Origin: Thermoplasmatales archaeon
GTDB lineage: Archaea > Thermoplasmatota > Thermoplasmata > Thermoplasmatales > Thermoplasmataceae
Assembly: GCA_026127925.1 (NCBI GenBank)
Contig: JAJSLM010000011.1
Span: 1-33,910 of the forward strand
DNA length: 33,910 nucleotides
Direction of reading: 5' to 3'
Shown here: positions 1 through 8,479 of the stretch, one piece after another
How the letters are laid out: each line of letters begins with the position of its first letter
Position numbering within the stretch: the first letter of the stretch is position 1
Notes under the pieces: generated by a model
What the model was told of the DNA's origin: nothing
Database searches by the model: none
Seen by the model: the letters and a program-made list of their open reading frames with translations, nothing else
Translations under genes and position numbers: made by a program

Positions 1-94
1 AGGGAGGGGCACTCCCGAATTCACGCCCGTGGAGATTGGAGCTCTGCCAGCAATGGTAACTCCGATCGCTGAAACGGGAAGCCCCCTGCGTTAG
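1..94 (+). CDS. tnpB: TnpB (IS200/IS605 OrfB) C-terminal end, partial
   Basis: The reading frame is open from the window edge (codon phase starts at base 2) and ends with TAG at 92-94. The last residues read TPVEIGALPAMVTPIAETGS followed by PLR and stop. A tail containing a PVE motif and ending in an ETGSP/EAGSP-type motif is typical of archaeal IS605 OrfB/TnpB proteins. TnpB is an RNA-guided nuclease that helps IS200/IS605 elements persist. The RuvC catalytic core and zinc ribbon would lie upstream, outside the window, so I cannot tell whether the gene is intact. Family assignment rests only on this 30-residue tail. Confidence 0.7.
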   Translation, partial: GRGTPEFTPVEIGALPAMVTPIAETGSPLR

Positions 95-130
95 CTGGGA
101 GAGGATGTCACAACAATGCATCAAGGGAAA
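60..130 (+). ncRNA. Possible TnpB-associated omega RNA 3' part / element right end
   Basis: In IS200/IS605 elements the guide RNA scaffold overlaps the 3' end of tnpB and runs to the right end of the element, with the guide read from the flanking DNA. Here the stretch CCCCCTGCGTTAGCTGGGAG (82-101) can fold into a short C/G hairpin around the tnpB stop. It is followed by a TCAAG-containing stretch at about 121-125 that could mark the element end. The exact boundary cannot be fixed because the left end is outside the window. Placement follows the known architecture and is not a recognised conserved RNA. Confidence 0.3.
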
Positions 131-250
131 ATAATTGGTCAGACTCAAGAAAAAGAATAATGGACGAGCTGAGAATATTACTTAATTTTCTTTTTTAGAA
201 GGTGTGGCTGGAGTACATTTTCAAGTTCGAGATGATTTGCAAATTTGAAA

Positions 251-412
251 TCAGTCCATTCGGCTAAGCTTCACCCCATCATCATCATAGAATCCAACAA
301 TATCCTCGTCTTTAAGACCTAACCTTTTGACAATCTTCTTCGGCAATGTAATTCTAAACGAGGATCCACGCGCAGAAACATGTGCCACGTCGATAAGCTT
401 CTTCTTTTCCAT
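251..412 (-). CDS. AbrB/SpoVT-type DNA-binding protein (53 aa)
   Basis: ATG at 410-412, TGA at 251-253, 53 residues. The protein begins MEKKKLIDVAHVSARGSSFR and continues ITLPKKIVKRLGLKDED. The pattern 'S.RG.SFRITLPKKIVKRLGL..GD/ED' is the swapped-hairpin AbrB/SpoVT/MazE fold, which binds DNA as a dimer and serves as a transition-state regulator or as the antitoxin half of toxin-antitoxin pairs. At 53 residues it is essentially a lone domain, and no toxin partner is visible next to it. A TATA-like stretch (TATATTTAGTATAA on the minus strand, about 424-437) lies just upstream. It sits between the tnpB remnant and rpl10e and is transcribed away from rpl10e. Confidence 0.75.
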   Translation of the reverse strand: MEKKKLIDVAHVSARGSSFRITLPKKIVKRLGLKDEDIVGFYDDDGVKLSRMD

Positions 413-640
413 TGTTAAGTATTATTATACTAAATATAATAATTTCACTTATTGCATTATTTTCATCATGGAAGTAGATCTTGATCAAAGATCATTTTTT
501 AGATGCGTTTTATTCAAACGGATTCTAAGTCAGGTTATGATCTTCGCTTAGGATATATCCTTCAAATTTATCAACGCTAGAGAACTCAAAAAGAAGCCAT
601 CCAATGTTAGCCAGTAAGTTATCCGTTGCACAGCACCAAT

Positions 641-653
641 TACTATATATATT
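641..653 (+). promoter_or_regulatory. TATA box of rpl10e
   Basis: TACTATATATATT lies 27-39 bases before the rpl10e ATG. The spacing puts transcription start at about 672, giving a leader of only a few bases that carries a weak GGAAGAT purine stretch. Confidence 0.6.
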
Positions 654-679
654 GAGAAAAGCTACACAGGAAGATAGAA

Positions 680-1210
680 ATGGTCACAAAACCTGCCAGA
701 ATGTACACAAAGATTAGTGGTCCAGCCTACACGAGGCGTGAGTTCATGGGGGGAGTACCCTACTCCAAGATCACAAATTTCGTTCAGGGTAACCAAAAGA
801 AAGATTTTGAGATTGAATTGAGGTTAATCGCCAAGGAATCATGCCAGATTCGCCACACCGCACTTGAAGCTGCAAGGGTATCTGTTAATAGGAAAATGAT
901 AGAGGCTACCGGGGAAACAGGGTATTACCTTCAAATAAGACCCTATCCTCATCAGGTTATTCGTGAGCACAAGATGGCAACTGGGGCTGGAGCAGACAGA
1001 ATTTCAAGTGGAATGAGGGCTGCATTCGGCAGACCCGTCGGAACTGCTGCAAGAGTGAAATTTGGAGATATAATCATGGTCGGAAGAACGACTGTAGATA
1101 AGGCGAGCGTTTTAAGGGAAGCGCTTCACAAGGCTTCCATAAAGTTGCCGACCCCGTGCAAAATAGAAGTTACTAAAGGCAAGGAAATTGCCGGAAAGAT
1201 AGGCCTCTGA
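680..1210 (+). CDS. rpl10e: Large ribosomal subunit protein uL16 (archaeal L10e)
   Basis: 176 residues, the usual length for archaeal L10e. The N-terminus MVTKPARMYTKISGPAYTRR and the motifs GVPYSKI, QIRHTALEAARVSVNRK, YYLQIRPYPHQVIREHKMA and GADRISSGMRAAFGRPVGTA are those of the L10e/L16 family, which organises the peptidyl-transferase and tRNA-binding side of the large subunit. It stands alone, with a TATA box about 30 bases upstream and a hairpin just after the stop. The ATG at 680 starts exactly at the conserved N-terminus, so the start is secure. Confidence 0.97.
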   Translation: MVTKPARMYTKISGPAYTRREFMGGVPYSKITNFVQGNQKKDFEIELRLIAKESCQIRHTALEAARVSVNRKMIEATGETGYYLQIRPYPHQVIREHKMATGAGADRISSGMRAAFGRPVGTAARVKFGDIIMVGRTTVDKASVLREALHKASIKLPTPCKIEVTKGKEIAGKIGL

Positions 1211-1236
1211 TCTTTCACATTTTAAAATTACTATAG

Positions 1237-1260
1237 TATTTTTCCTGTGCTGGAAAAATA
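1237..1260. terminator. Hairpin between convergent rpl10e and agmatinase genes
   Basis: TATTTTTCC (1237-1245) pairs perfectly with GGAAAAATA (1252-1260) around a 6-base loop, with further TTAC/GTAA pairing after a bulge. The T-run on the left arm and the A-run on the right would give U-rich RNA in both directions, so it could end transcription of both converging genes. Archaeal termination depends mainly on T-tracts, so the hairpin itself may be secondary. Confidence 0.5.
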
Positions 1261-1264
1261 GTAA

Positions 1265-2167
1265 TCATGTTTTGCTTTTTTGTTCTCTGCTTGCAATGAA
1301 ATTCTGTATCAATTTGGCAGCAAGCATAGATGTATTTCCATTATCGTAAACAGGTGTAATCTCGACTATGTCAAATCCAATGATTCTTTCTGAGAAATGG
1401 TCAATCAGTGATCTTACGTCCGTGTCCATAAGGCCGTAAGGCTCTGGCGTCCCTGCCCCAGGTGCATAAGCCGGGTCGATTCCATCTATGTCAATAGAAA
1501 AATATATCCTGTCAGCTGAATTATCAATTTCCTCTATTATTCTGTCAATTCCTTCTTTCTTGACTCTAGCAGCAGGTATAAAAGTTACATCGTTCCACGA
1601 CTCGCTTTCTCTTTCTTCTTTTGAAACCGATCTGGTTCCAATGGAACAGATCTTATTCTTTCCTAAGACTTCTAGAGCTCTTCGTGTAACACACGCGTGG
1701 TTGAGTGGATTGCCCATGTATTCATCCCTGAAATCGGAATGTGCGTCTATTATAATCATCATAGCGTCTTTGAGATTTTTGATTGCGCCTACTGTTACTG
1801 AGTGTTCTCCACCCAGCATTATGGGTATTTTCCCGTCAGAAAAAATCGTCTGCGTTACAGCCTGGACCGAATCTACAACTTCTGATGCGTCTTCTCCCAC
1901 AGAAAGGTTCCCGAGATCGCAAATTCTTGAGGAAGTAAAGTCTACCTCATAACCAAATTCGTAGGATTCCAAATTATTGTAAGCAAGTCTGATACTCTCG
2001 GGAGCAAGCCGAGATCCTCTGCGAAAGGAAGAGGTTCCATCAAATGGAACGCCGAATATTACATATTTCGCGTTTTCATATGACGAGTTTGCATCAGCAA
2101 TTTTTCTAAAAGAGAAAAGATCACTCAATTCTGAAGCATGATCTTTCGTTTTCCCATCGCTTCCCAA
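1265..2167 (-). CDS. speB: Agmatinase-like ureohydrolase (arginase family)
   Basis: 300 residues. Manganese-site motifs of the ureohydrolase fold are all present: GGEHSVT (about residue 118), [10 protein letters not shown] with the downstream NHA, and [20 protein letters not shown] near residue 225. The family hydrolyses guanidino groups and releases urea; in archaea agmatine to putrescine is the usual assignment. The start is a TTG (2165-2167) preceded by a strong GGAGGT (2174-2179) at 6 bases, so translation begins inside aIF5A with a 43-base overlap. A second in-frame TTG overlaps the aIF5A stop codon but lacks such a site. Coupling with aIF5A fits polyamine supply for hypusine-type modification. 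Specificity for agmatine over arginine or guanidine is not proved by sequence. Confidence 0.88.
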   Translation of the reverse strand: MGSDGKTKDHASELSDLFSFRKIADANSSYENAKYVIFGVPFDGTSSFRRGSRLAPESIRLAYNNLESYEFGYEVDFTSSRICDLGNLSVGEDASEVVDSVQAVTQTIFSDGKIPIMLGGEHSVTVGAIKNLKDAMMIIIDAHSDFRDEYMGNPLNHACVTRRALEVLGKNKICSIGTRSVSKEERESESWNDVTFIPAARVKKEGIDRIIEEIDNSADRIYFSIDIDGIDPAYAPGAGTPEPYGLMDTDVRSLIDHFSERIIGFDIVEITPVYDNGNTSMLAAKLIQNFIASREQKSKT

Positions 2168-2514
2168 TAAGATACCTCCGTTCCTGGGGTAACTTTCCCA
2201 AGTTCCTCATCAGAAAGTGGAACTAAGAAAGTTTCGAATGTTTCAGAATCCATCAGTTGGGCCTCTTTGTTAGTTACTGAAAGAACCTGTGCATTCTTCT
2301 TTTCTATTATCGGGACCTTTACCTTGTGCTTAACAGGGTACACTACGCTCCGCTTTTGGCTATCGAAAATTCCTATGGCTACTATCCTTCCCTTAGCTTC
2401 GCCATGTTTGCCAGGTTTTGACATTGTAATCTCAACTATCTTGCAAGGAGCATCATCAATCAGCATATACCTGCCAACTTTTAACTCCCTTACTTCAGCT
2501 TCTTGCCAACTCAT
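2125..2514 (-). CDS. eif5A: Translation initiation factor aIF5A
   Basis: 129 residues, normal for archaeal IF5A. The modification loop reads [10 protein letters not shown] with the lysine at residue 36, the site of deoxyhypusine or hypusine formation. The N-terminal SH3-like half ([16 protein letters not shown]) and the C-terminal OB-fold half (after about residue 70) are both complete. aIF5A helps ribosomes pass proline-rich and other difficult stretches. The last 43 bases overlap the agmatinase gene on the same strand. A TATA-like TTTAAATA about 30 bases upstream of the ATG suggests a very short leader. Confidence 0.96.
   Translation of the reverse strand: MSWQEAEVRELKVGRYMLIDDAPCKIVEITMSKPGKHGEAKGRIVAIGIFDSQKRSVVYPVKHKVKVPIIEKKNAQVLSVTNKEAQLMDSETFETFLVPLSDEELGKVTPGTEVSYWEAMGKRKIMLQN
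2174..2179 (-). promoter_or_regulatory. Strong Shine-Dalgarno site for the agmatinase TTG start
   Basis: GGAGGT on the minus strand, inside the aIF5A coding sequence, 6 bases before the TTG at 2167. It decides the start of the overlapping ureohydrolase gene. Confidence 0.75.
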
Positions 2515-2572
2515 ATTATCAAAGAGGTATATATTCTATATTTAAATATTATCTGCAATTTTACAGGTCCCG

Positions 2573-3844
2573 TTACACGAATTCCTTCCCTACAAAGTAT
2601 TCAGGATCGAACTTGAGAAGTTTATGGTCCATCTTTATTAATTCCCCATCTACAATGACGTCAGATACACAGGAAGAGTCCGCAGAATAAACAATTCCAG
2701 ATATGATCTCACTATCAGACATTCCGAAAAGCTTTGGATTCTGGCGGTCTAATAGAACCAGATCTGCTAGTTTTCCAACTTCCACGGACCCGAGATCAGG
2801 CATTCTGAGGCTTCTCGCTGCATTTATGTTTGTCATATCAAATACGTCTTGTGCCTTTATTACAGATGGATCCCATCTGTCATTTTTAAGTGAAAGAGCG
2901 GAAAACTTCATTATTTGGAATGGATCGAGCGAGTTGTTACTTGCACTGCTGTCTGTTCCAAGCGAAACTATCGCACCGTTATCCCTCAGCTCTGGTATCG
3001 GTGGTATGCCCCCGGTTCCTAGAAATTCGTTGCTTATAGAATTCCATGACACACCAACTCTGTTTTTGCCCAGTTCCTTTGTTTCTCTCAGTGTAAGCCA
3101 GACACAATGTGCTGCTATGAAACGATCATTAAGAAACCCTATCTTGCCAAGATGTTCTGCTGGGCGTTCTCCGTTGTGACTTTTAGCAAAATTATACACT
3201 TCTTCCCTGGTCTCAGAGAGGTGGCCATGGATAATTGTATTATATCTTTCAGAAATCTCTTTCGCTTTCAAATACACTTCATCTGAAGCAACATATACGC
3301 CCTGAACTCCTACTGATGGGTATACCCGCTCCATATCTCTTGTGGACTCTATAAAATGCTCTGCATTTGATAAAGGATCGCCCTTCTGCGTCGTCTTATC
3401 GCTATCAAGCGTGTTCCAGGCCAAAAATCCTCTTATGCCAGACTCTTTAACTGCCTTCGCAATCACGTCTTCAGAGTAATAAAGGTCAAGGAAAGAGGTA
3501 ATTCCTGAGTTTAGCATTTCGAAAGCGCCCAGTAATGACGAATTTTGTAATCCCTCGTTGCTCCTTTCCGCATCCATTTTGAATGTTCTTTCCAAAAATT
3601 CAGAAAGTTTGATATCATCAAGCTTTCCACGAAGGTGGGTCATAGCGACGTGACAGTGTGTATTTATGAATCCAGGTATGACGATCTTGTTTGTCGCATC
3701 TATTGTTATCTCAGCATCTCTTTCTTCGTCTCCAATATAATCTATTCTGCCGTTACTGATAGCAATGTTACCTCGTGTAATCTCTCTTCTCTCGTTCTGT
3801 GTTACTATTGTTGCGTTTTTTATTAGGATTAACTGGTCTTTCAA
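2573..3844 (-). CDS. Amidohydrolase of the SAH/MTA deaminase (SsnA/MtaD) group
   Basis: 423 residues. Metal-dependent hydrolase landmarks: NTHCHVAMTHLRG (about residue 62), HGHLSETREEV (about 206), AAHCVWLT (about 244) and LGTDSSASNNSLDPF (about 297), then the C-terminal beta-sandwich 'GSVEVGKLADLVLLD'. This arrangement is that of adenosine-type deaminases acting on S-adenosylhomocysteine, methylthioadenosine or 5'-deoxyadenosine. Two departures: the usual H-N/C-P-x-S-N segment reads SWNSISN, and GTDG is GTDS, so substrate choice may differ. The start is TTG at 3842-3844 with a TATA-like ATTTTATAGTT about 26 bases upstream, consistent with a leaderless mRNA. Transcription is in the same direction as aIF5A but separated from it by 58 bases. 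Confidence 0.85.
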   Translation of the reverse strand: MKDQLILIKNATIVTQNERREITRGNIAISNGRIDYIGDEERDAEITIDATNKIVIPGFINTHCHVAMTHLRGKLDDIKLSEFLERTFKMDAERSNEGLQNSSLLGAFEMLNSGITSFLDLYYSEDVIAKAVKESGIRGFLAWNTLDSDKTTQKGDPLSNAEHFIESTRDMERVYPSVGVQGVYVASDEVYLKAKEISERYNTIIHGHLSETREEVYNFAKSHNGERPAEHLGKIGFLNDRFIAAHCVWLTLRETKELGKNRVGVSWNSISNEFLGTGGIPPIPELRDNGAIVSLGTDSSASNNSLDPFQIMKFSALSLKNDRWDPSVIKAQDVFDMTNINAARSLRMPDLGSVEVGKLADLVLLDRQNPKLFGMSDSEIISGIVYSADSSCVSDVIVDGELIKMDHKLLKFDPEYFVGKEFV

Positions 3845-4218
3845 TTATTCTATAATTGCTAATAACTATAAAATACATCTACCAACGCTATGTTATCCGT
3901 TGATCTTAAGCCGTTATTTCGGTTTTTATCAGAGCTTGGAAGCGTCTATTACCAGGTTCTGGTGTTGTATAGTCATTATGGCTTACTATCCTAAGGATCA
4001 TCTCTCTTACTTTATATTTATTAGGGTGAAAATATTCTACCTTATATTCCACGCTCTTTTAGCGACATCCAAAATTGAGCAAAATCTTGGGCCGTGCCTT
4101 CTTCCTATGGAGGTAACTATTCGTTCTGATTGTAGCCGCGACCGCGATATCTGCTTATCAGGTTGAGAAGCACAAAATGAAAAAACTATAAACATTTAAT
4201 AAATAATTTTATAATATT
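3845..4218. other. 374-base gap; promoter of amidohydrolase and possible decayed transposase tail
   Basis: The left end carries the amidohydrolase promoter. The rest is AT-rich with no convincing gene. On the plus strand, about 4093-4195, one frame contains LPMEVTI and another VAATAISAYQVE; broken frames next to a P-M/V-E motif resemble a frameshifted tnpB 3' end, but the match is weak. The far right (about 4180-4218) is A/T-rich and probably serves as the 3' end of arcS. Confidence 0.35.
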
Positions 4219-5793
4219 TTAATTTCTTACTTTTACAGCAGTTCCTTTTTTTAACTGTAGCATAGCATTTATCGGCATCTTGGTTATACCAACCCCTCTT
4301 ACTTCTCCTCCGTGATACAGAACTACCTCGTCTTCCTGCCTGATATCTTCCGTCGCGCCAAGTATTCCGACAGGATAGACATTAGCAGTTGGTTTGAAAT
4401 CGTCTATTTCCACGCAGAATTTTTTATTTTCTAAAAACCACTGTGCAGAACGTTTGTTGATGGTAAATTTTCCGAGCCTTTCATTGTAGACTAAGATAGG
4501 ATCACCGTTAAGCATCAACATATCGCTGTTATAGATCCTTTTTATCTTTGCTTCCTTTAAGTATGGCACGATCCATTCACCAAATTGATACGTTGCTATC
4601 TGAATGTACCTTTCCAGCGTAAAATTATGTCGTATTGGTTGAAGATTTTCTGCACTTATTATCTCCCTTATAGTGCTTACCAGTTCATCAAGAGACGCGT
4701 TGCTGGATTTGTCCCACCTTATGAAGACATTTCTCGTTGGAAGGAATTTCTCTATGAAACTAAGATCCTCAGTGACAAATGATATTACACGCGTATAGTT
4801 GTTGTTTTTAAAGAAAGAACCTAGCATTGAGCTTATCATCTGTTTTTCCTCTTCAAACCAATTTCCAGTGACTGGGATGTCATAAAATCCAGGTGGATAT
4901 GTGGCTTCCAATTCCCTTGGGACGAGACCTACTGGGGATGTGACGATCACTTCATGCACGAACTGTCTCAGTTTTCCAAGAGCGTTAATGATCATTTTGT
5001 GACTCTTAGAGCTAGAGTATGGCTTTCTAGCAGAACAGGGCAGAAGCAAGGCTATATTCCTGTCTTCAGGCTTACGATAACTCTTTGATATATACTCTCT
5101 GTAACGAACCAGATCAGGTCTGTTTAGTGAATCTAAGGATGATGCCGAGATCCTTGGAGTTCTTCTAGGAAAAAACTGCTCAGATGTGCTGTAGAATTTA
5201 GAATCCAGAATTCTCAATATCTCGCTTGCCTTGTTTGAGAATTGGAATCTTTCAACTACGTCTCTCAACGTACCATTTGCTATGGAAGTAGAAACAGATC
5301 TGAGGAGGTTATTACAGAAATTAACATTTTCCTGGCTTACGTCGGAGTTCGTTTTCACTATACCGATGGGTGTGAACCTTTCGCCTTTCAATCCGCGTAA
5401 CTCAAACAAACTGCTGTCAAAGAGAGATACTCCCATGTAAACAAGTATTGGGAGCAAGTAAGGATCAGAGACTCCCTGAAGATATACCAATTTAGAGTAT
5501 CCGTACTTATCCCGCGCTGCGTTAATCGTATTGATAATGTCCCTTGCCTTAAGTAGCAATTGTGATCCGTTTGGTATTATTACATAATCTTCTTGCGGAA
5601 TCAAAGAATTAGTAGAATTGCCCTTCAATAGCATAACAAACTGCATAGCAGAAATCCGTTTCTCTCCAAGTACACTTAGTCCAGAGTTATTGCATGAAAT
5701 ATCTCTGTCGGGAATTAGAAGTGCAGGGTACTCTACATTATCGTTGAGAACTCCCGATCTCGCAAATCCAAAGAAACTGTGGTCTATGAACAC
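4219..5793 (-). CDS. arcS: Archaeosine synthase (ArcS)
   Basis: 524 residues. The N-terminal half (to about 240) resembles the TGT fold without its catalytic residues. The core signature P-C-x3-K-P-Y-x2-S-x2-H is exact at residues 252-265 (PCSARKPYSSSKSH), and the C-terminal about 80 residues form a PUA RNA-binding domain ending in 'AMLQLKKGTAVKVRN'. ArcS modifies preQ0 at tRNA position 15 on the way to archaeosine, here as a full-length multidomain protein and not the split alpha/beta form. The start is GTG (5791-5793) at the N-terminal 'MF...ARSG' typical of the family; no good Shine-Dalgarno site is present at usual spacing. It lies 84 bases after the ABC permease on the same strand. Confidence 0.9.
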   Translation of the reverse strand: MFIDHSFFGFARSGVLNDNVEYPALLIPDRDISCNNSGLSVLGEKRISAMQFVMLLKGNSTNSLIPQEDYVIIPNGSQLLLKARDIINTINAARDKYGYSKLVYLQGVSDPYLLPILVYMGVSLFDSSLFELRGLKGERFTPIGIVKTNSDVSQENVNFCNNLLRSVSTSIANGTLRDVVERFQFSNKASEILRILDSKFYSTSEQFFPRRTPRISASSLDSLNRPDLVRYREYISKSYRKPEDRNIALLLPCSARKPYSSSKSHKMIINALGKLRQFVHEVIVTSPVGLVPRELEATYPPGFYDIPVTGNWFEEEKQMISSMLGSFFKNNNYTRVISFVTEDLSFIEKFLPTRNVFIRWDKSSNASLDELVSTIREIISAENLQPIRHNFTLERYIQIATYQFGEWIVPYLKEAKIKRIYNSDMLMLNGDPILVYNERLGKFTINKRSAQWFLENKKFCVEIDDFKPTANVYPVGILGATEDIRQEDEVVLYHGGEVRGVGITKMPINAMLQLKKGTAVKVRN

Positions 5794-5877
5794 ACTCCGC
5801 CATGCATAATGGCCTAATCATATTTTGTTTTTGAAGAAAAAAATTGAATCGCTAAAAAATGTAAAATTATTTGTGAA

Positions 5878-7377
5878 TTAATCCCTGGATCTGGCAAGGA
5901 AAAATGAAATGACTGCTGGAATTATTGCCCATACTAATCCGATGAACAGAAGAGCACCTAATGAAACACCGTCATTAAGTAATGTACCTGTCATAAGGTA
6001 ATTGTTCATTGTTGGAATGAAAGACGGTGAAATTGACGAAAGAGCAATAACTATCTTGTAAGCGCCTGGAACTGCCAGATTTACATGTAGAACAAAAGCC
6101 AATAAAATAGCTATGTCCCCCCAGAAGAGTGCAAGGAGGAAGAACAGCCCTATTCCTATGCCAATTATCGCACCCTGAGATTTTACGAATTGCGATATAA
6201 GGTAAATAATGCCTGAGTAAGCTACAGCAGTCGCAAGATAACTTAAAAATATACTAAAGAAGTTTCCAGAAGAAAGTGCAGATCCCGTATAATGAAAAAC
6301 AATAAGATCAACAAAGCCGAGCGAGACGATGAGCGCAACAAAGAAAGATATTACTCCCGCCGTAAATCTGGACGCAAATACCCTCCCCTTCGTAACAGGT
6401 CGGACGATTATGGATTCTAACACTCCCGAAGCTTTGTCTTTGCTGTAATAGAAATAGGCAGAGAATATTCCCAATATAGGAATTAAGAATTCGTAAGGGA
6501 GTTGAAGTAAGGACGTTACAACTAAATCCGAATTAGTCACAGAATATGGGGTGAAACCCGTGCCCATAAGAGAATCATTAGCCGCAAATATTCCAACATT
6601 AATCTCCTTGTTATTTGCGCTACTGTTTAATGGAACTGTTACGATAGAGGTATTCTTTCCAGAAATAGTTTTAAGATAGGTCATGTTTGAATTGGATTCG
6701 GTAGAAGGGGAGAAATCATTAGTGTAATTGAAGTAAACCTTCATAGTCGGTGTCGCAGTTGAGTTTGGTCCAGCATAATATATAAGGAAATTCGTAGGTT
6801 CTTTTGATGTTGTACTTGAAACTGGAATCACGTATAGATAATCAGGTGATAGGCTTTTGTTACTATGGGATCCGCCATTGAAGAAATAAACACCTGGAGA
6901 AAAATACGTAACATTGTTTCCAATTGAAGAGACGTAAATGATCTCAAAGAGAGCAGTGCTATTGCCAGTTACCGATCCATATTGATAATCTGCACTGTAA
7001 GAGTAATTTACTGCGCTCATGCTTGTTTTGTATGTAAAAGAGACGAATCCAGAACTATCAGTAGTGCCATTGAAACGCTGCAATATAGTTCTAGAAGATG
7101 AACTACCAGAAAAATTATAAACGTAAGAACTGACGGCAAGATTAGGGACCGGTTGGCCGTAACCGTTGATGGCATAGTCGACGATTTTATATCCTCCCTT
7201 AATTGGATATATGTCCGGAAGGACATGAGATACCGCCGAAGGTGGAGCAGAAGAAGGCGTTGAAGGAGCGATCACCAAAAAAGCTACAGCAACGCTCAGG
7301 AGTATGACCAAAACGATCATGATTATTGTGAATTTACCCGTAAGCGTTCTTTTTAGGTCGTATAGGAAATCTCTCAT
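5878..7377 (-). CDS. ABC-2 type transporter permease with large extracytoplasmic domain
   Basis: 499 residues. One membrane segment near the N-terminus (about 16-38) is followed by about 250 residues rich in Ser, Asn, Thr and Tyr with many N-x-S/T sites, so probably outside the cell. Then come about six membrane segments (residues 290-495) with the cytoplasmic 'YYSKDKASGVLESIIVRPVT' segment typical of ABC-2 permeases (CcmB/NatB/GldF-like). The ATG overlaps the ATPase stop codon in an ATGA tetrad, so the two are translationally coupled and must form one exporter. The substrate is unknown. Confidence 0.85.
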   Translation of the reverse strand: MRDFLYDLKRTLTGKFTIIMIVLVILLSVAVAFLVIAPSTPSSAPPSAVSHVLPDIYPIKGGYKIVDYAINGYGQPVPNLAVSSYVYNFSGSSSSRTILQRFNGTTDSSGFVSFTYKTSMSAVNYSYSADYQYGSVTGNSTALFEIIYVSSIGNNVTYFSPGVYFFNGGSHSNKSLSPDYLYVIPVSSTTSKEPTNFLIYYAGPNSTATPTMKVYFNYTNDFSPSTESNSNMTYLKTISGKNTSIVTVPLNSSANNKEINVGIFAANDSLMGTGFTPYSVTNSDLVVTSLLQLPYEFLIPILGIFSAYFYYSKDKASGVLESIIVRPVTKGRVFASRFTAGVISFFVALIVSLGFVDLIVFHYTGSALSSGNFFSIFLSYLATAVAYSGIIYLISQFVKSQGAIIGIGIGLFFLLALFWGDIAILLAFVLHVNLAVPGAYKIVIALSSISPSFIPTMNNYLMTGTLLNDGVSLGALLFIGLVWAIIPAVISFFLARSRD

Positions 7378-8291
7378 TTTCCAGCACCTACCAAATTCAG
7401 GAAATAGTCTTCGAGACCTTCGTTCTTAATCGACATTGATATAACGTTGTACCCGTTCGATACGAGAGCTTGGTTTATCTTGTATCCCTCGCTTGCACTG
7501 ATCTTAAGATCCCTCACGTAATAGAGATTGCCACTTCTCTCAACCTTTCCGTAAAGTTCTAACATAGACTCAACCTTGTTGTCTGGATTCTGGACGTTTA
7601 TCTCTATGAACGCACTTCCTAGATTTGAGAGTTCAGATCTCTCCAGAACCTTTATCAATTCACCCCTCCTTATTATGGCAATCCTGTCAGCTACGTTTTC
7701 TAGCTCGCTGAGAATATGCGAGGAAAGGAAGACAGCTTTTCCTTCATTCCTAAGTGATATCATGAGATTTCTCATGTCTCTCACGCCTTCCGGATCCAGA
7801 CCATTAAGTGTTTCATCGAAAAGAAAGTTTTTAGGATCTCCCATCAGTGCTGCCGCTATCGCGAATCGTTTCTTCATACCTTGTGAATAATCTTTAAGCT
7901 TCTTCTTTCTGCTATCCCATATGGAGAATCTCTTGAGTAGTTCCTCTGCCTTTGATTCTGCATCGGATGGAGAAATGCCATAGAATCCAGCATAATACTT
8001 CAGGAGTGGTATTGCTTTGCCGTTGGGTTCAAAGTTTGGAAGTTCTGGTACCCACCCTATGTTCTTTGAAGCTTCCACTTTTTCCTTCACTATGTCCTTA
8101 CCGTCTATACTCACTCTGCCGGAAGAAGGAAAGATGATGCCACACGCGACCCTAATTGTCGTAGTTTTGCCTGCACCATTCAGGCCGGCAAATCCAACTA
8201 TTTCTGAATCATCGATATCAATGCTGAGATTTTTGACAGCAGAAGGTTGGTTCTTCTTGTAAGATTTCGTTAGTGAGACGATCTGTATCAT
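7374..8291 (-). CDS. ABC transporter ATP-binding protein (ABC-2 exporter)
   Basis: 305 residues. Walker A is GLNGAGKTTT (about residue 37), the signature motif is YSQGMKKR, Walker B is NFLFDETLNGLDPEG, and the switch His is in LSSHILSE. The extra C-terminal about 80 residues are common in the NatA/CcmA-like exporter ATPases. A TATA box reading GTTTTATATAG on the minus strand (8313-8323) lies about 25-30 bases before the ATG, so the two-gene transcript is probably leaderless. The 4-base overlap with the permease defines the operon. Nothing in the neighbourhood reveals the cargo. Confidence 0.95.
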   Translation of the reverse strand: MIQIVSLTKSYKKNQPSAVKNLSIDIDDSEIVGFAGLNGAGKTTTIRVACGIIFPSSGRVSIDGKDIVKEKVEASKNIGWVPELPNFEPNGKAIPLLKYYAGFYGISPSDAESKAEELLKRFSIWDSRKKKLKDYSQGMKKRFAIAAALMGDPKNFLFDETLNGLDPEGVRDMRNLMISLRNEGKAVFLSSHILSELENVADRIAIIRRGELIKVLERSELSNLGSAFIEINVQNPDNKVESMLELYGKVERSGNLYYVRDLKISASEGYKINQALVSNGYNVISMSIKNEGLEDYFLNLVGAGK

Positions 8292-8479
8292 CTTTCAGAA
8301 CATAATACGATACTATATAAAACTTAAAATTATCAACTTCATATAAAGTTTTGAGCTGTGAGAGCACTGTTCGTGAAGTTTTAGGTTTCCGTTCTTATTC
8401 CTAGTTTTTTTTGATTACAGACTACTGAGGAACATGGGGGGATAAAGAAATTTGAATACTATCAACAACTACCATACTA

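Noticed and set aside
3765-4166. 133-codon plus-strand ORF across the amidohydrolase start
   Set aside because: It is antisense to the amidohydrolase N-terminus and has no coherent domain; only its end was kept as a weak transposase-remnant idea.
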